This document shows, piece by piece, positions 34,258-45,514 of a stretch of DNA of 64,000 nt; within the stretch, counting starts at the first letter, position 1, and every line of letters begins with the position of its first letter. Both the position numbers and the translations under genes were made by a program. The DNA comes from Gnetum montanum (taxonomy: Eukaryota; Streptophyta; Gnetopsida; Gnetales; Gnetaceae): assembly GCA_015680685.1 (NCBI GenBank), contig MNCI01006496.1, forward strand, positions 100,576-164,575, written 5' to 3'. The notes beneath the pieces are model-generated. The model was not told the origin of the DNA. It ran no database searches and saw only the letters and a list, made by a program, of their open reading frames with translations.

Positions 34258-36274
34258 AAAAATAACTAGTAAAAATGATTCCTTAATTGATGGCCAGGCA
34301 TGCTCAATCTTTTGGATATCCCTCTTCCAACTTAGTTATGGAGGAGATTTTCATTCATGTTAACATCCTATGAAGTTGCTCCTTAGTTTTTCAACCTTTT
34401 TGACACTATTTTTCATCATTTCTCATTTTCTTGAATATTTTACAATTTTTTTATATTTTACCTTATTTGGACTTTTCTTGCATGTCTTTATTTATTTTTA
34501 TTTCCATCAAGACTTTGGTTTAACATGAAATTGCTGATGAACGATGGTTTTTAAGTTCTATTCCTTAGAATGATTGCTTAACGACTAGGTTTCATCATTG
34601 AATCTTTCCATAGATTAATGGGATGTTGGTTTTCACATGATACTAGGTGGTGAGCCCACAACATCTACCCATTCCACTACAACTCCATGGTTTCTTTTAT
34701 TCTAGAAGCATAGGATCCTTTTTCATAACAAATTTGAATGAATTCATGACCTTGGTGCTCCCAAAATTAATTTGAATCAAGTGAAATTGGAAAGGGTATA
34801 AATTCAAGGGAATTTATGTCCTTTTGTACTTGTCAACTATCTAGAGTTCTTTGAGTATTCTCATTGATTCCTCCTCATTTCTACCATTGACTAATACCAA
34901 AAAGTAATGTCTTCGCATGGTGTGGTTCCCATGAAAAAAATGCATGGGAAATCAAAGCCCATTCCTTAAATAAAATAATGGGATTCAAGCACTGGTTATG
35001 GGGCTAGAAAGAAATGTTACCTATGCTTGAAGGAACCCCTCTAACTAAAGCCCACTTCACTTTTTATTTCTCTTTTCTTCTCTATTTTGGAATGGTGGGT
35101 GATCATTGTGGTGTCTATGAACTCTCAAGGATTGAATGATCTCTAGCTATTGATGCAAAGCCACTATAAGTAGACAATATTGGTTCCAACTAAGGATGTG
35201 ATGTTCCCAAGATCACATTAATCACAAACTCCACAAAGACCTCATGTGACTAGCATAAGGAACTCCATTCCATCCTCTATCTACTCATTACTTCAATCCA
35301 TTTTCCATCTTAGTGCCTATTGTCATGTTTAATTGATTCATTCTTTTGGATGTGTCTTTATTCTTTGGTGGTATCTTGGGTGATTCAATTTTTAACAATC
35401 TATAGCAATTAATCATTTTTGAAGCCCACAAACTCCTTAGTATTAGGGCATGCAAGAGCATTAAAGGCATGAGTTTGGTATGGAAGGATCCACTTGCATA
35501 CCCTTTTTCTTGGATGGTTAATTTTTCTTTTCCTTAGTTGTTTAACTCTCAAACCCATCATCTTCCACCATGAAACATCCAATTGTTGTACTCCTTGATA
35601 TTCCACTCAAACCAAAGCACTGATTCCAACCGCATGCCAAGCCCTCTTCAATGTTTTGTCCTTAATCTAGGATTTTCTAACTTCATGTTGATTTCATTTT
35701 CATTACAAAAATATCTTTATATACTTTATTTGTTTGATGTGAAAAGTTTTTCATATAGTTGTTTCAATGCATCTCCATTGACCCATGGGAAAAATACTAT
35801 AATTACATGATAGGAGTTAGTCAAATTTTCACATTTTCCACATAACACTAGGGTATTTTTTGCAATTTTCTAAGCCTAGAACCTTCCCAGAGACATAACT
35901 TTCTAATCCATTATCCAAATTCACTCGTTCTTTAACTATTCAGCTATTGGAGGTGATCTTTACTTTGTAGGGGCCATAAAGCTATGGTTTAATGATAGAA
36001 AATTTTTGAAAATTTTCGAACTCCCTAAGGTTTAACTAATAAAATATCATTAAAATTATCAATTTACAATAAGTTAAGCCTCATTAAAAAACTTGAGTAG
36101 CTAAATAGATAACATGATAATAAAATAATACTAAAATAATCCATCTACCATGGTCACAACCAACCTAAGTGTAACTTGTCCAAATGAAAAAAAGTATTAA
36201 TAGTTACAAATAAAACACTAATCTTGGGTTATGTTATGATTACAAATGATACCAAAAAGACCATAGGTATGGAT
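34258..36274. other. Internal DNA of the outer gypsy element between pol and the 3' coding region
   Basis: AT-rich, no recognised gene on either strand. Short minus-strand frames at 35,288-35,606 (60 and 65 codons) overlap in different frames and have no domain. The stretch ends where the Sirevirus LTR begins and presumably continues at 49,357. Confidence 0.5.
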
Positions 36275-37501
36275 TGTTGAACTTAAAAGTGGGGGAAAGG
36301 ATNAGTTCCCAAAATTAAAACTTAAAGATACAAGGCATGCACACCAAATTTAATGTGGTTCCTAGACTTAGGTAGTCCACACTCAAAGGGTAGATTGCAA
36401 ACACACCTCTTGAATTTGTTGTTTTAAAAATGTGATTAAAGGATCCACATCTTGTATAATCTTCAAGCCCCATTTTGGAGTGTTGTATCGCAACACTAAT
36501 CAATCAACTTGACAAGGTTCTATTAGGCTTGGAAATGTGGTTTCAAGGCTTCCACAACATTTACAATCTTAAGCTCTACATTGAAGTGTTATACTACAAA
36601 ATCAACAACTCAAGCTTGTAGGATCTTGACAAGCTCAAGAACATCAACCTTGTAAGGCAACTAGAATAAGAATTAAAAGGGATAATTGAAACTTAGTTTG
36701 TTGATCCTTGTACAGTTAAGTGCAACACACTTTGCAACGTCAAAATGATAAAACAATGAGGAGCAATAGAGAATTTAATGATTAAAAATGATTATACAAT
36801 GAATACAACAAGGCTTGCATGATTTTCCAATGCACATCAAGTCTTCTTAAAGCTATTGTGTTTCTAAATCCATCTTGGAACTCATGATATGGCTAGCCAA
36901 TGGTAAATAACAATCATGGAAGATGCCTTTCTAATTTTTGAGACATCTCTTTAAAATTGCCTTCCATTCTAGGAAGACATATTTGTTTAGTAAAAGACAT
37001 CTTCCTAAAGTCTCCATTTTGGGAGATGTCTTTGTCTTATGAAAGGCATCTTTCTAAACTTAGTCTGCATTCTATGAAGATGTCTTCCTATGATGAAGAA
37101 GTCTTTTCCTAAAGAAAGATGTTTGCTATTTCTCATAGACATCTTTGTCTATGAAGCCTTCAATTCTACCAAGTCATCTTCTATTTCTTGAAAACATCTT
37201 CGTTCGCTTTCCCTGACATGATAAATTTATTGTTCCTTGTCCACAACCTTAATCTTTTGCATGCTTTAATGATGATAACTTTTCTACAATATCTAGTCCT
37301 TGTCCATGTTCTTTTAATGTTCATTTGAAGCTCATGGATGACCTCCTTCTTTAATCTCTAAACAATTTATTCCTTATCCTCTCTAGCTCATCTTGGTTTC
37401 CCATGTACGTAGTCCTACAAACACAATAACTATACAACCATGTAAACAACCTTTGACTCAATTTTACTTAACACACACCAAAACACACTAAAGGATCCAC
37501 A
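36275..37501 (-). repeat. 3' LTR of Sirevirus element A
   Basis: 1,227 bp, minus strand TGTGGATCC to TTCAACA. Contains the AGACATCT/AGATGTCT cluster at 36.93-37.2 kb. One ambiguous base (N) at 36,303. Confidence 0.88.
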
Positions 37502-37514
37502 ATCTCCCCCTTTT
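37502..37514 (-). other. Polypurine tract of element A
   Basis: Minus strand AAAAGGGGGAGAT directly before the LTR start TGTGG, the standard plant copia arrangement. Confidence 0.85.
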
Positions 37515-39029
37515 TGGTTATGTTCAAAACTTAAGAAAATGGGTTAGTGATCATATAAATATAATCATACTACTCTCCCGCTTTTTGAATAGCAACAAAA
37601 AGGATAAAGTTCTCAAACTTGGTTAGAAAGTATAAAAGAACAATAATATCCAGATAATATGGAGAGCCAAGTATCACTCATAATCCTAAAAAGATATAAT
37701 AAGTATGTATTTATTAGGTCCATGAAGAGGTGCCAGAAATTTAGCAAGAGAATAACCAAACCTTCCAAGAGAAATTCAACCTTGAAGTGAAGCAAAGGCA
37801 TTGTCTCTAAAGCAATAAGTCATTAGTAGTGCATGGTGCTTGGAATGTTAAGATATTTTCCATATTTTTAAAACATTAGCAAATGGACATATCTTTATGG
37901 TGAGGTAAATATAGTCATACAACTTCACAATGAAATACCATTTATGTCAGATTTGTTAGCTAGGTAGAACAAACATGGATATGATCCCATAGAGTAATCA
38001 TGTGATTTCTCAAAATGTAGTAAGGAATGTACTACATCCTCCACTTAAGGTGTGATTGTGGAAATTAGGAACTGCTCTTTTGAGGTCAAAAACAAAGAGC
38101 TATAGTTAATTTATTAAGAACCTTCATCATTCAATTTTAAAGGACAAAGGTAGAACAATTAGGAATAAGCATCTTATCTAATTATCTCATTAAAACTTGC
38201 ATTGCTATACTTAACCAGAAATTTGGAAATTTCCTTGAGAACAAGGAAGCTATGAGTGAGACATGCATACTCAATTATTTGTTCAAGGAAATGCAACATT
38301 CAAAACCATTGATAAAAAATAAAACATGTTGATAAGTATATGTTCATATACTTCTTGAAGTTCTCTACTAATGTCAATTTGATCAAGTAAAGCTATGTAT
38401 GCTTTAGTAAGATTTTATACAGTGGTTAGGTGAACTACTTGTAAGAAATATTAATCAAGAGTTAATCCTACATTTTCCTTCAATATTTTGCATGTCCTTA
38501 ATCTTTGCTCATTTTGGAATAATTTGCTATTTTAGAGTTTAATATCTTTGAAGACTTCCCCTACATTTGTGATCTCCAAGATGATGATTGATAATGAGGA
38601 ATAGGCTTCCCCTACACATGTGCAATTTTTCTTAGGCCTTAAGAGCAAAATGGAAGATATAGAACAACACTATAACTATTTATAAGCATTAATCTCAATT
38701 GTGAAAATCAAGATCTTCCATTGAGAGAAATTTTTACAAGTTTTTCTACTCTCATAATTAGTAAAAATTTCTTAAAGATCATAAAAATCGATCATCAAAA
38801 GAATTTTAGATTGTTGAATGCAAGAGAGGAATTCAAATGAGTGTAACTTTTATAAAACTACTTGTATCAAATCCAAAGATAAATGTAAGAGATGCTCTAA
38901 ACTTTATCATCTAGAAAAAAAAACAACCTATTTTGAACTTTCCAAATCATGTTATGATTACCTAGCAAGAAAAAAAAGGGGAAAAAAAATCTTACCTTGA
39001 CATAACTTAACTCTGAGTGAGAAGAGAAG
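37515..39029 (-). other. 3' internal non-coding DNA of element A
   Basis: No gene. Two short purine tracts (minus-strand GTAGGGGAAG at 38,555-38,564 and 38,606-38,615) recur in copies B and D. The plus-strand frame at 38,818-39,000 is Lys/Cys-rich and unsupported. Ends at the AGAAG target site of the inner gypsy element. Confidence 0.6.
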
Positions 39030-39751
39030 TGATGAGTGGCGAGGTACCCCTACACTCAACCATACGAATACAAGCGTAACATGCACGATCCAGTTGAACT
39101 CTATAGACTAAGTGCCTACACGCCTCATGGAACACTTAAGGTTAATTATTCATTGTCTTCCCAGACTTACTTGTAATTGTCACGGTGTATGGTTAAGTAA
39201 GTCCGAGGTATATGATTTTTATAGCTTTTCGATTTTATCTCCTATGCTGATAAGATGAAGGGTGAAGAGACTAATTACTAGCTTTAACTAACTAACTAAG
39301 TCTTAATTAACCTAGTGTCAGCCTCCGTTCCCACTTATTGTTCACACCCTGAACCAATGCAACCTTGGTTACCAAACGCTAGTCGTTGCAGGGATCACCA
39401 AGCATAACGCACGTGCTCGAAGCGGTCGTACTGAGGCACTTAACTAGGAGAGAAGGGTTGAGAAAGATTTAATCACTAATAAAGAATGTAAATGATAAAC
39501 AGTAAATAAAAATAAATAAAATCCTATTTAGCCTATTCCATGCACTGCAAGGTTTAACCAAGAAGTTCGTCTTTATTGTCGTACATAAACACATGTTCCA
39601 GTACAATATTTGCTCGAATAAAGATCCGTTCACTTTGGAGCTCCTACTGTTGGCACATGGAAAATATTCTATCTCTGGAGAGGTAAAATTACCATATTTT
39701 TGCTAAGGGTCTAGATCTAGATGAGAAAAAAAGGAAGAGCCACCTCTTATT

Positions 39752-39768
39752 TATAGACTTGGCGGTGC
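39752..39768 (-). promoter_or_regulatory. LTR TATA box of the inner gypsy element
   Basis: Minus strand reads CTATAAATAAGAGG, conserved in the 5' LTR (46,228-46,241) and, as GTTTATAAATACTATCC, in the diverged LTR near 55.53 kb. Confidence 0.6.
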
Positions 39769-39773
39769 ACTAC

Positions 39774-39793
39774 GATATCGCGTACGCGATATC
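39774..39793. repeat. Perfect 20-bp palindrome in U3
   Basis: GATATCGCGTACGCGATATC is its own reverse complement. The 5' LTR has the same site with one change (46,257-46,276). Three to five shorter relatives follow within 100 bp in each LTR. Confidence 0.9.
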
Positions 39794-39889
39794 ATGGGGG
39801 AAGACGCGATATCACGTATGCGATATTGTGTGGGATGTGATATTGCAGCAGACGCGATATCATGGCCCATGCAATATCACGTCCCATCA

Positions 39890-39904
39890 TACCCCCATGA
39901 CTAA
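39890..39904 (-). other. Polypurine tract of the inner gypsy element
   Basis: Minus strand TTAGTCATGGGGGTA directly before LTR start TGATGGG. The outer element has CATTGGGGTA before TGATGAATC with the same upstream AAGGATGAGTTTT block. Confidence 0.8.
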
Positions 39905-41622
39905 ATAAAAACTCATCCTTGAGTTCGTTACAAAATATTGGGACGGTATGAGATTATTAACTGAAATGGAACTAATGGGATGACATGTGAATGGATCATC
40001 ATTACAAGACAAGACAAAATTGGTGTTAATGACAACAAGAGTGAACACTTTATACATTGACATCAGGCCTTATTTGACAGCTAAGAAAGAGAGAGAGAAA
40101 AAAATTTTGTTGTTGCCAAAGCCAAGATTGCACCTTTCGTTGTCCATCCATAAGTGTGCCATAGATCTTGCTCTTTGAATAGCTACTTCAGCATCACTCC
40201 ATTCCAAGTGTTCCTTCCAGATCCAATCCATTGTTGCATGATTTCCATCTGCACACAGAGCATAGTCTTTATATCAGAAAGGGTAAATGAATCATAATGT
40301 AATTGATACCTTGCTTTAGTGAAAGGTCCATTGGTTGAGTTGTGGTATGGCTGATACAGATCTGGAGATATCGTAGTAGTGACTACTGAAGGTGTAGGGG
40401 TTAGGAGAAAATCGAAAACATTGGGCCCTATACCCCCATGACTAATAGCAAACCTTCAGTAGTGATAGAATGGAGAAAGAAAAAAAACAAGAAAGATGGA
40501 GAAAAAGAGACAACTATGACATCGATGAAAGGGATGTCAAGATGGAAATGAACAAAATCAAATGGATTGCAAAAATTTTAGGGGAAATAATTTAACTAGT
40601 GCACCAAATAGGAATGCCAGTGGGTTCTCCCCAAAGCAGGCTCATGCCCTTAATGCCCTGACAAACCCAAATTCAAAGAGTCTGTAGGCTCTAGGAATGT
40701 CACTTGGAACAAGAGTTAAATTCTTAACTAAAATAATTTACAAAAAAGAAAACAATGCGTCAGCCAAAATATGCACTAATGATACAACCGGCAATGAGGT
40801 GAACCATGGAGAGAAGGATGGAAAGAAGAGAGTGGAATGGAATTCCAAGAACAAGGTGGTGTACAGCCCCTTGTGTAGTTCATGATTAATGTGACTTAGC
40901 AGATCCCATTCCAAGTCTGGCCTCAAAAAAACCACTTCCAGTGACTTCGCATCAATGCATTCGGCCAATCCATCCTCTTTAAGTAACAAGAATGCCTTCA
41001 CCAAAGAGCCACCACCATTTCGACGAAATGAAGGAGAAGAGAATGGGAAGCGAGAAGGGCCTTAGTTAGAGGGAACATTTTTATTTTGAGTTACATAACC
41101 AGTGCTTATAGCCCAAAGGATTATTTTGTCTAAGGGGTGTGCTTTGAATTCTCACTTTTTTCTTTCTCTCTTTTTATGTGTTTATGCATGAGAACCACAC
41201 CATGCAAATACTTTGTTATTTTTATTTGCTTAACTTCTCGATAATTGGGTAACGTTGAAATAGTAAGAAAACTCAAGAAGAAAACATCAAAGCACCCAAG
41301 AGAATGGCCAACACAAATGCATCAAGTTCCCTTGAAGTCACACCCTTTTCAATCCATGAGTCCTTCCTTAGTTCAAGAAATGCCCAGTCACCGAGTCAGT
41401 AAGAGTTCTTATTTGAAAGGGACTGTACAATTCCAAGCCGAGAGAGACCATAGAACTAATGGATGAATGGATGAAGTGAACTCATTGCCTGCTATATCAA
41501 AAGAACCATATCTTAGTATCAACATCATAACTTAAAGGTAAAAACCAAACATTAGTAATCAATAGGAAAAGAGTTCATACCATCATGCATGACACTTATT
41601 GAATGACAAACTTATAGGGTGG

Positions 41623-41625
<3 letters not shown>

Positions 41626-41676
<51 letters not shown>
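41626..41676. repeat. AC microsatellite, about 25 units
   Basis: Uninterrupted 51-bp run of alternating A and C, followed by an imperfect tail to 41,684. Confidence 0.97.
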
Positions 41677-41683
<7 letters not shown>

Positions 41684-41708
41684 AATATGAAAAAGTATAT
41701 AAACGATG

Positions 41709-41965
41709 TTGTAAAACAAAAACAAGAAAAGTTAAAGAAATTTGTAAAACAAAAATGTGTAAAACAAAAACTTGTAAAACAAAAACGTGTAAAACAAAAA
41801 TGTGTAAAACAAAAATGTGTGAAAGAAAAACGTGTAAAAAAAATGTGTAAAACAAAAACATGTAAAAAAAAATGTGTAAAACAAAAATGTGTAAAACAAA
41901 AACGTGTAAAACAAAAATATGTAAAACAAAAATGTGTAAAAAAAACATGTAAAACAAAAACTTAA
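41709..41965. repeat. 15-bp minisatellite
   Basis: About seventeen copies of GTGTAAAACAAAAAY with small deletions. Because 15 is a multiple of three, frames stay open on both strands and yield Cys-Lys-Thr or Phe-Tyr-rich frames that are artefacts. It lies between the CA repeat and the inner copy of the purine-tract motif. Confidence 0.95.
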
Positions 41966-42225
41966 AAAGAACTAAGGGCCCCAAATGATTAGCATAGGTG
42001 GCCATCTCCCCCATGACTAAATTGCAAGGGAGAGATTCAAAATAATGAGCGTTTATTTGAATTTCTTAGAAGTGTCCAACTTCTCCCAATTGATGTTCTT
42101 AGATTAAGGGGTGGAAGTAAGTGACGCTCATATTCCAAGGTATCTATGCCTTTGTTTTTGGCATGGGTTATTTCCCCCATTCCTTCCATGCATATTGGGT
42201 TGCTCTCTTGATTAGTAGTCAACCA

Positions 42226-43499
42226 CTAGCTATCTACTTGTTGGATGGTTGCTACATACAGACACCTTTGAATGTTATCCTTTGGTGCACACCGGTTACA
42301 TGTAGGAGATGTTAAATTTAGCATCACCCATGATTCCTGCATGTCATCACCCTCTGAGTCACTGTATGTGATGCATGGAACTTTCTTCTTCTCAATATTT
42401 CCATAAATATTTATCTTAGATATCTGCAAGGATAGATCGCGAATCCCTATGCATGTGTCTATTATACTCATCCATACCCTTCCCATTATAATTGGGAAGT
42501 CCCCTTCATTGTTGTTGACTTCAATCACCAAGAAATCGGCTGGGTATGACCAACCACACACAGTGGTAACTATGTCCTCCACCAATCCCAAGGGAATGGT
42601 GATGGATTGGTCATCTAGCTCTAGTTGAATGTTGCTCTTCTTGAGTTGGGACAGGTTCCAGGCTTGATACATTTCTTGTGAGATTAAGTTGACTCTGGAA
42701 CCTAAGTCAAGAAGAGCCTTATGTGGTTCATTCCCGATGACTTGGAGGTAGATTAAGGGACTTACAGGGTCAGATAGTTTCCTAGGAAGGTGGCCTACCT
42801 TGATCTAGTCGGTTACGGTATGTGTTAACATAACCATATACATTGAGCTATGATGTTGGACTGAAGGGAGCTCCGAAGCCTTGTGTGTTGGAGGAGTGAT
42901 CACTGACTCAACTGCTTGTTGTTGTGAGAGCTTGTCTAGGCTTTTGATTTTGAAGAAATGTCTTCTCTTTTTGTAGTTGTCAGAACTAGTAGTGAGTTGG
43001 ATGTTTATGACTCTCGTAGCGTTGTGTTGCTGCGGTTGAGTGGGGAGTTACCCTTGCATTGTTGGAGCAGGAGGTGGTATGGTAACTACTGGTGGAAGAG
43101 GTGCGGATGGATTAGAAGGTTGGTATGGATATGGAGCATCTCCCAGAGGAGAAGGAGTCCTTCTAAAGTACTCCTAAACTTGGTAGTGATGTTGAGGAGT
43201 TGTGTGACCCATGGAGTCACTTGGAGAAATCGGCTGCTGCACGTAGTATCCATATGGGTTTGGTTGCTAGTAACGGTACTGTTGTTTTGGCAGTGGCATC
43301 CCCCATGACTGTGGGTATTGCCACTACTGATGTTGTTTGATGGGTTGTGGTGGAGTTCCACTTGGATAGTACGTCAACAGTTGGTGGAACTGTCTTGGGT
43401 TACCTTGGGGATAAGGTAACCTTTGGGGTATCTATCGTTGGTTAAGTCTCAGGTTGAGTGCATACATCCCAGACTCTTGTAGATGTGAGATGATTGGAC
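42226..43499 (-). pseudogene. Protease and Pro/Gln-rich linker of the inner gypsy element
   Basis: 43,499 down to about 42,840 is a Pro/Gln/Tyr-rich linker. The protease follows: the active site reads L-L-D-L-G-S with Asp at 42,706-42,708, then a 148-codon open frame (42,226-42,672) with V-C-G-W-S-Y and I-I-M-G-R-V-W-M, the Athila/Tat retropepsin pattern. The catalytic Asp is intact, unlike the outer element. A few stops in the linker and one shortly before the active site (M-L-T-H-T-V-T-D then TAG) suggest the polyprotein is interrupted. After 42,226 the frame degenerates and no RT follows. Confidence 0.78.
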
Positions 43500-45372
43500 A
43501 ACATCCCTTAGGATTTTCATATTAGCAGATCTCACATCCACCATCATTGTCTGTGTTTGAATCGACAACCTCATCAGAGATAGTTATTTTTCCCTTTCCC
43601 TTGTCACGTGCAGGGCCTGAATCTCTCCACTTTTTCTTGTCCTTGTCACTACTTCGTTCCTCCTTAGACTCCTCTACAATATTTAGGATAATTTCAATTT
43701 TACTGTCTAAGGAGCTCCATACTTCATCTACCTTAGCCGATACTTCTGTTGTTAGCTTCTGAAGCAGCAAGGTTTTCCTATTCACCAACTCTTCAAGTGG
43801 TGACTCATCCTCTTCATCGCAGAATCTCACTCCCTTCTTTCGAAGGGAGGGATCACAGTTATATTCTTGCGTGCTTTCTCTTTTTCATAGCTCCCCTTCT
43901 TCTTTGGCTACTTTTTCCAACAAGCAATGAATTTCATGGGATCTAAGTTCTGATAGTCTCCCTTGGGCATATGTCCCAAGAGTTCTCCTAGTTTCATATC
44001 TTAGCCAATCTGCGATGTGGCGGAGTTGATCCCGCTATGCATAACCATGGCCCGGGCAACGATGTAACAATGCATAGTAGCAGCCCATGGTAGCATCCAA
44101 GGGTTCATGAGTACCTTGCTTTCATCCTTGGATCTACTTACGCAAGTTAGATACTCTAGAGTACGTGTGATATTTATCATTGAAGAGTTCTAACATCGTA
44201 CTCCACCTCCTAATGGTTTCTGGTTCTACGGACCGATACCAACTCTCTGCTTCCTTTATGAGTGTCCTGGGAAACAACTTTAGTTTATACCACTCGTTCT
44301 CTATGTTTTTCAAGTTGCAAGCATCATGAAATGCTTGTAAATGATTTTGTGGATCAACATTATATCCCCCTTCGAAGCGTGGGATATTGTTCATGTCTAA
44401 GCGCTTGATCCAGCTATCCTTTTGATGCCTTGTTGGTATTCTCACAGCCTCCGTTGTATCTAGCATGCTTCGGGTGGCAAGTAGTGGTTCTTCATGATCA
44501 TCTCTTTCATGATGTCTATGATGCCTACATTTTTCCCTACTTTCCCTTCGTTCATGCCTTGATTCTCTTGATTGCCCTCGTCCTCTCTCTCGACTCTCTC
44601 GTCGAGGTCTCTCATTTCTCTTACCTTTATCCTCTCCGTTATGCTCTTGATGATTGTGCCCTGATGTGGAAGGAGAGGATGAATGATGTGATGAAGGGGA
44701 AGAAGAAGGAGAACCATTACCATGATGATGTTTCTTACCTTCCCTTCGATGGCTTTGGCCCTGATTGTGATGATGATTAGAGTGCCCGTCCTTGTCATGT
44801 GTTGTTGTTCCCTCAGTGAACAACTGGTGTTCACAGGGATCAGAACCAGGGTTATGTATCATGGAGCATAGGTTCTAATACCCCACCTCCTCAGTATCAT
44901 TAGGATGAGGAACATCTTTCGATAGAGAACCTGTTATAAGTGGTTCACCATCTCCAATTTCACTTAGGACGTGCAGGATCCCTTTGCACTTCAACAATGT
45001 ATGATGGCTCTCCTGCCTTGAGTCCCTTATACGTTGTGTAGATGTGGGATGGTAATCCCTTATGTCAAAATCACCTATAATGTATTCAACATAGAGCTGT
45101 GTCATGCTGATCTGTGCCAAAGCATGGAGGATCATGTTGGGGACTGCACGATCTGGAGGTAACACTATGTTACCTTGTAAGTCTCTCCAGTGCATCTGTT
45201 CATCCTGATGGAGGATAAAAGTAAAATTGGATATGTACTCATCAGGATGAGTATATACCACCCTATATTATTGAGTAACTGGCTGATTTTGATTATGTGT
45301 TTTAGATTGCCAACTGTCTCTAGTATTGTCCCTAGGTGGTGTAATGCTCTCATGAGAAGAAGAAGAAGACAT
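43500..45372 (-). pseudogene. Gag of the inner gypsy element, nearly intact
   Basis: The likely start is at 45,372 (M then a run of Ser), about 125 bases after the primer site. An open 128-codon stretch (44,875-45,261) is followed after one stop by 242 codons (44,134-44,862). That part has a His/Ser-rich section (residues about 20-70), an Arg/Glu-rich section (80-125), and the gag core with I-P-R-F-E-G-G, D-P-Q-N-H-L and A-E-S-W-Y. Further down, 43,522-43,830 holds L-V-N-R-K-T-L-L, an acidic tail and C-E-I-C then C-C, a possible unusual metal-binding site. Only a handful of stops, mostly TAA or TAG for Gln. It may have been coding when the element inserted. Confidence 0.8.
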
Positions 45373-45495
45373 AGTATCTTGTCGGTGTGCTGTTTAACCA
45401 TTATTTAATTTTTCATTTAATTAACCCTAAGGTTTGTTTAATCTCCCAACAATGTGAGTGATTTCCTATGTTCTACTTAGTGCACAAGCACTTAG

Positions 45496-45513
45496 TCCCT
45501 GGAAACGGTGCCA
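45496..45513 (-). other. Primer-binding site, Asp tRNA
   Basis: Minus strand TGGCACCGTTTCCAGGGA matches TGGCGCCGTTGCCGGGGA in 15 of 18 positions, one base from the LTR. Of the three differences two are G-to-A and one is G-to-T. Asp-tRNA priming is typical of Athila-type plant gypsy elements. Confidence 0.88.
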
Positions 45514-45514
45514 A

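Larger units (their letters stand above)
39030..39889 (-). repeat. 3' LTR of the inner gypsy element
   Basis: 860 bp; plus-strand ends TGATGAGTGG and CCCATCA. U3 (about 39,770-39,889) is an array of GATATCGCG-type palindromes next to a TATA box. It differs from the 5' LTR by about one 36-bp unit of this array and by scattered substitutions. Confidence 0.92.
39905..42020 (-). other. Non-coding or captured DNA in place of pol
   Basis: No RT, RNase H or integrase signature on either strand. The 13-mer CCCCCATGACTAA (plus strand) of the purine tract recurs exactly at 40,433-40,445 and 42,008-42,020, dividing the stretch into two segments. 40,450-41,560 has more CpG and CAG/CTG than average and short open frames on both strands (plus 40,697-40,885; minus 40,738-41,004) without recognisable domains; it could be captured plant sequence. 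Confidence 0.6.

Noticed and set aside
41709-41965. Regularly repeated array, considered as CRISPR
   Set aside because: The units are adjacent with no spacers, low complexity, and the context is a plant retroelement.
41599-42014. Long open frames on both strands rich in Cys-Lys-Thr or Phe-Tyr-Leu, possibly a repeat protein
   Set aside because: They are produced by a CA microsatellite and a 15-bp minisatellite, whose unit length keeps every frame open.
42958-43308. 116-codon plus-strand frame
   Set aside because: It is the shadow of the Pro/Gln-rich linker of the minus-strand gag-protease.
44430-44780. 116-codon plus-strand frame
   Set aside because: Antisense to the nearly intact gag of the inner gypsy element.
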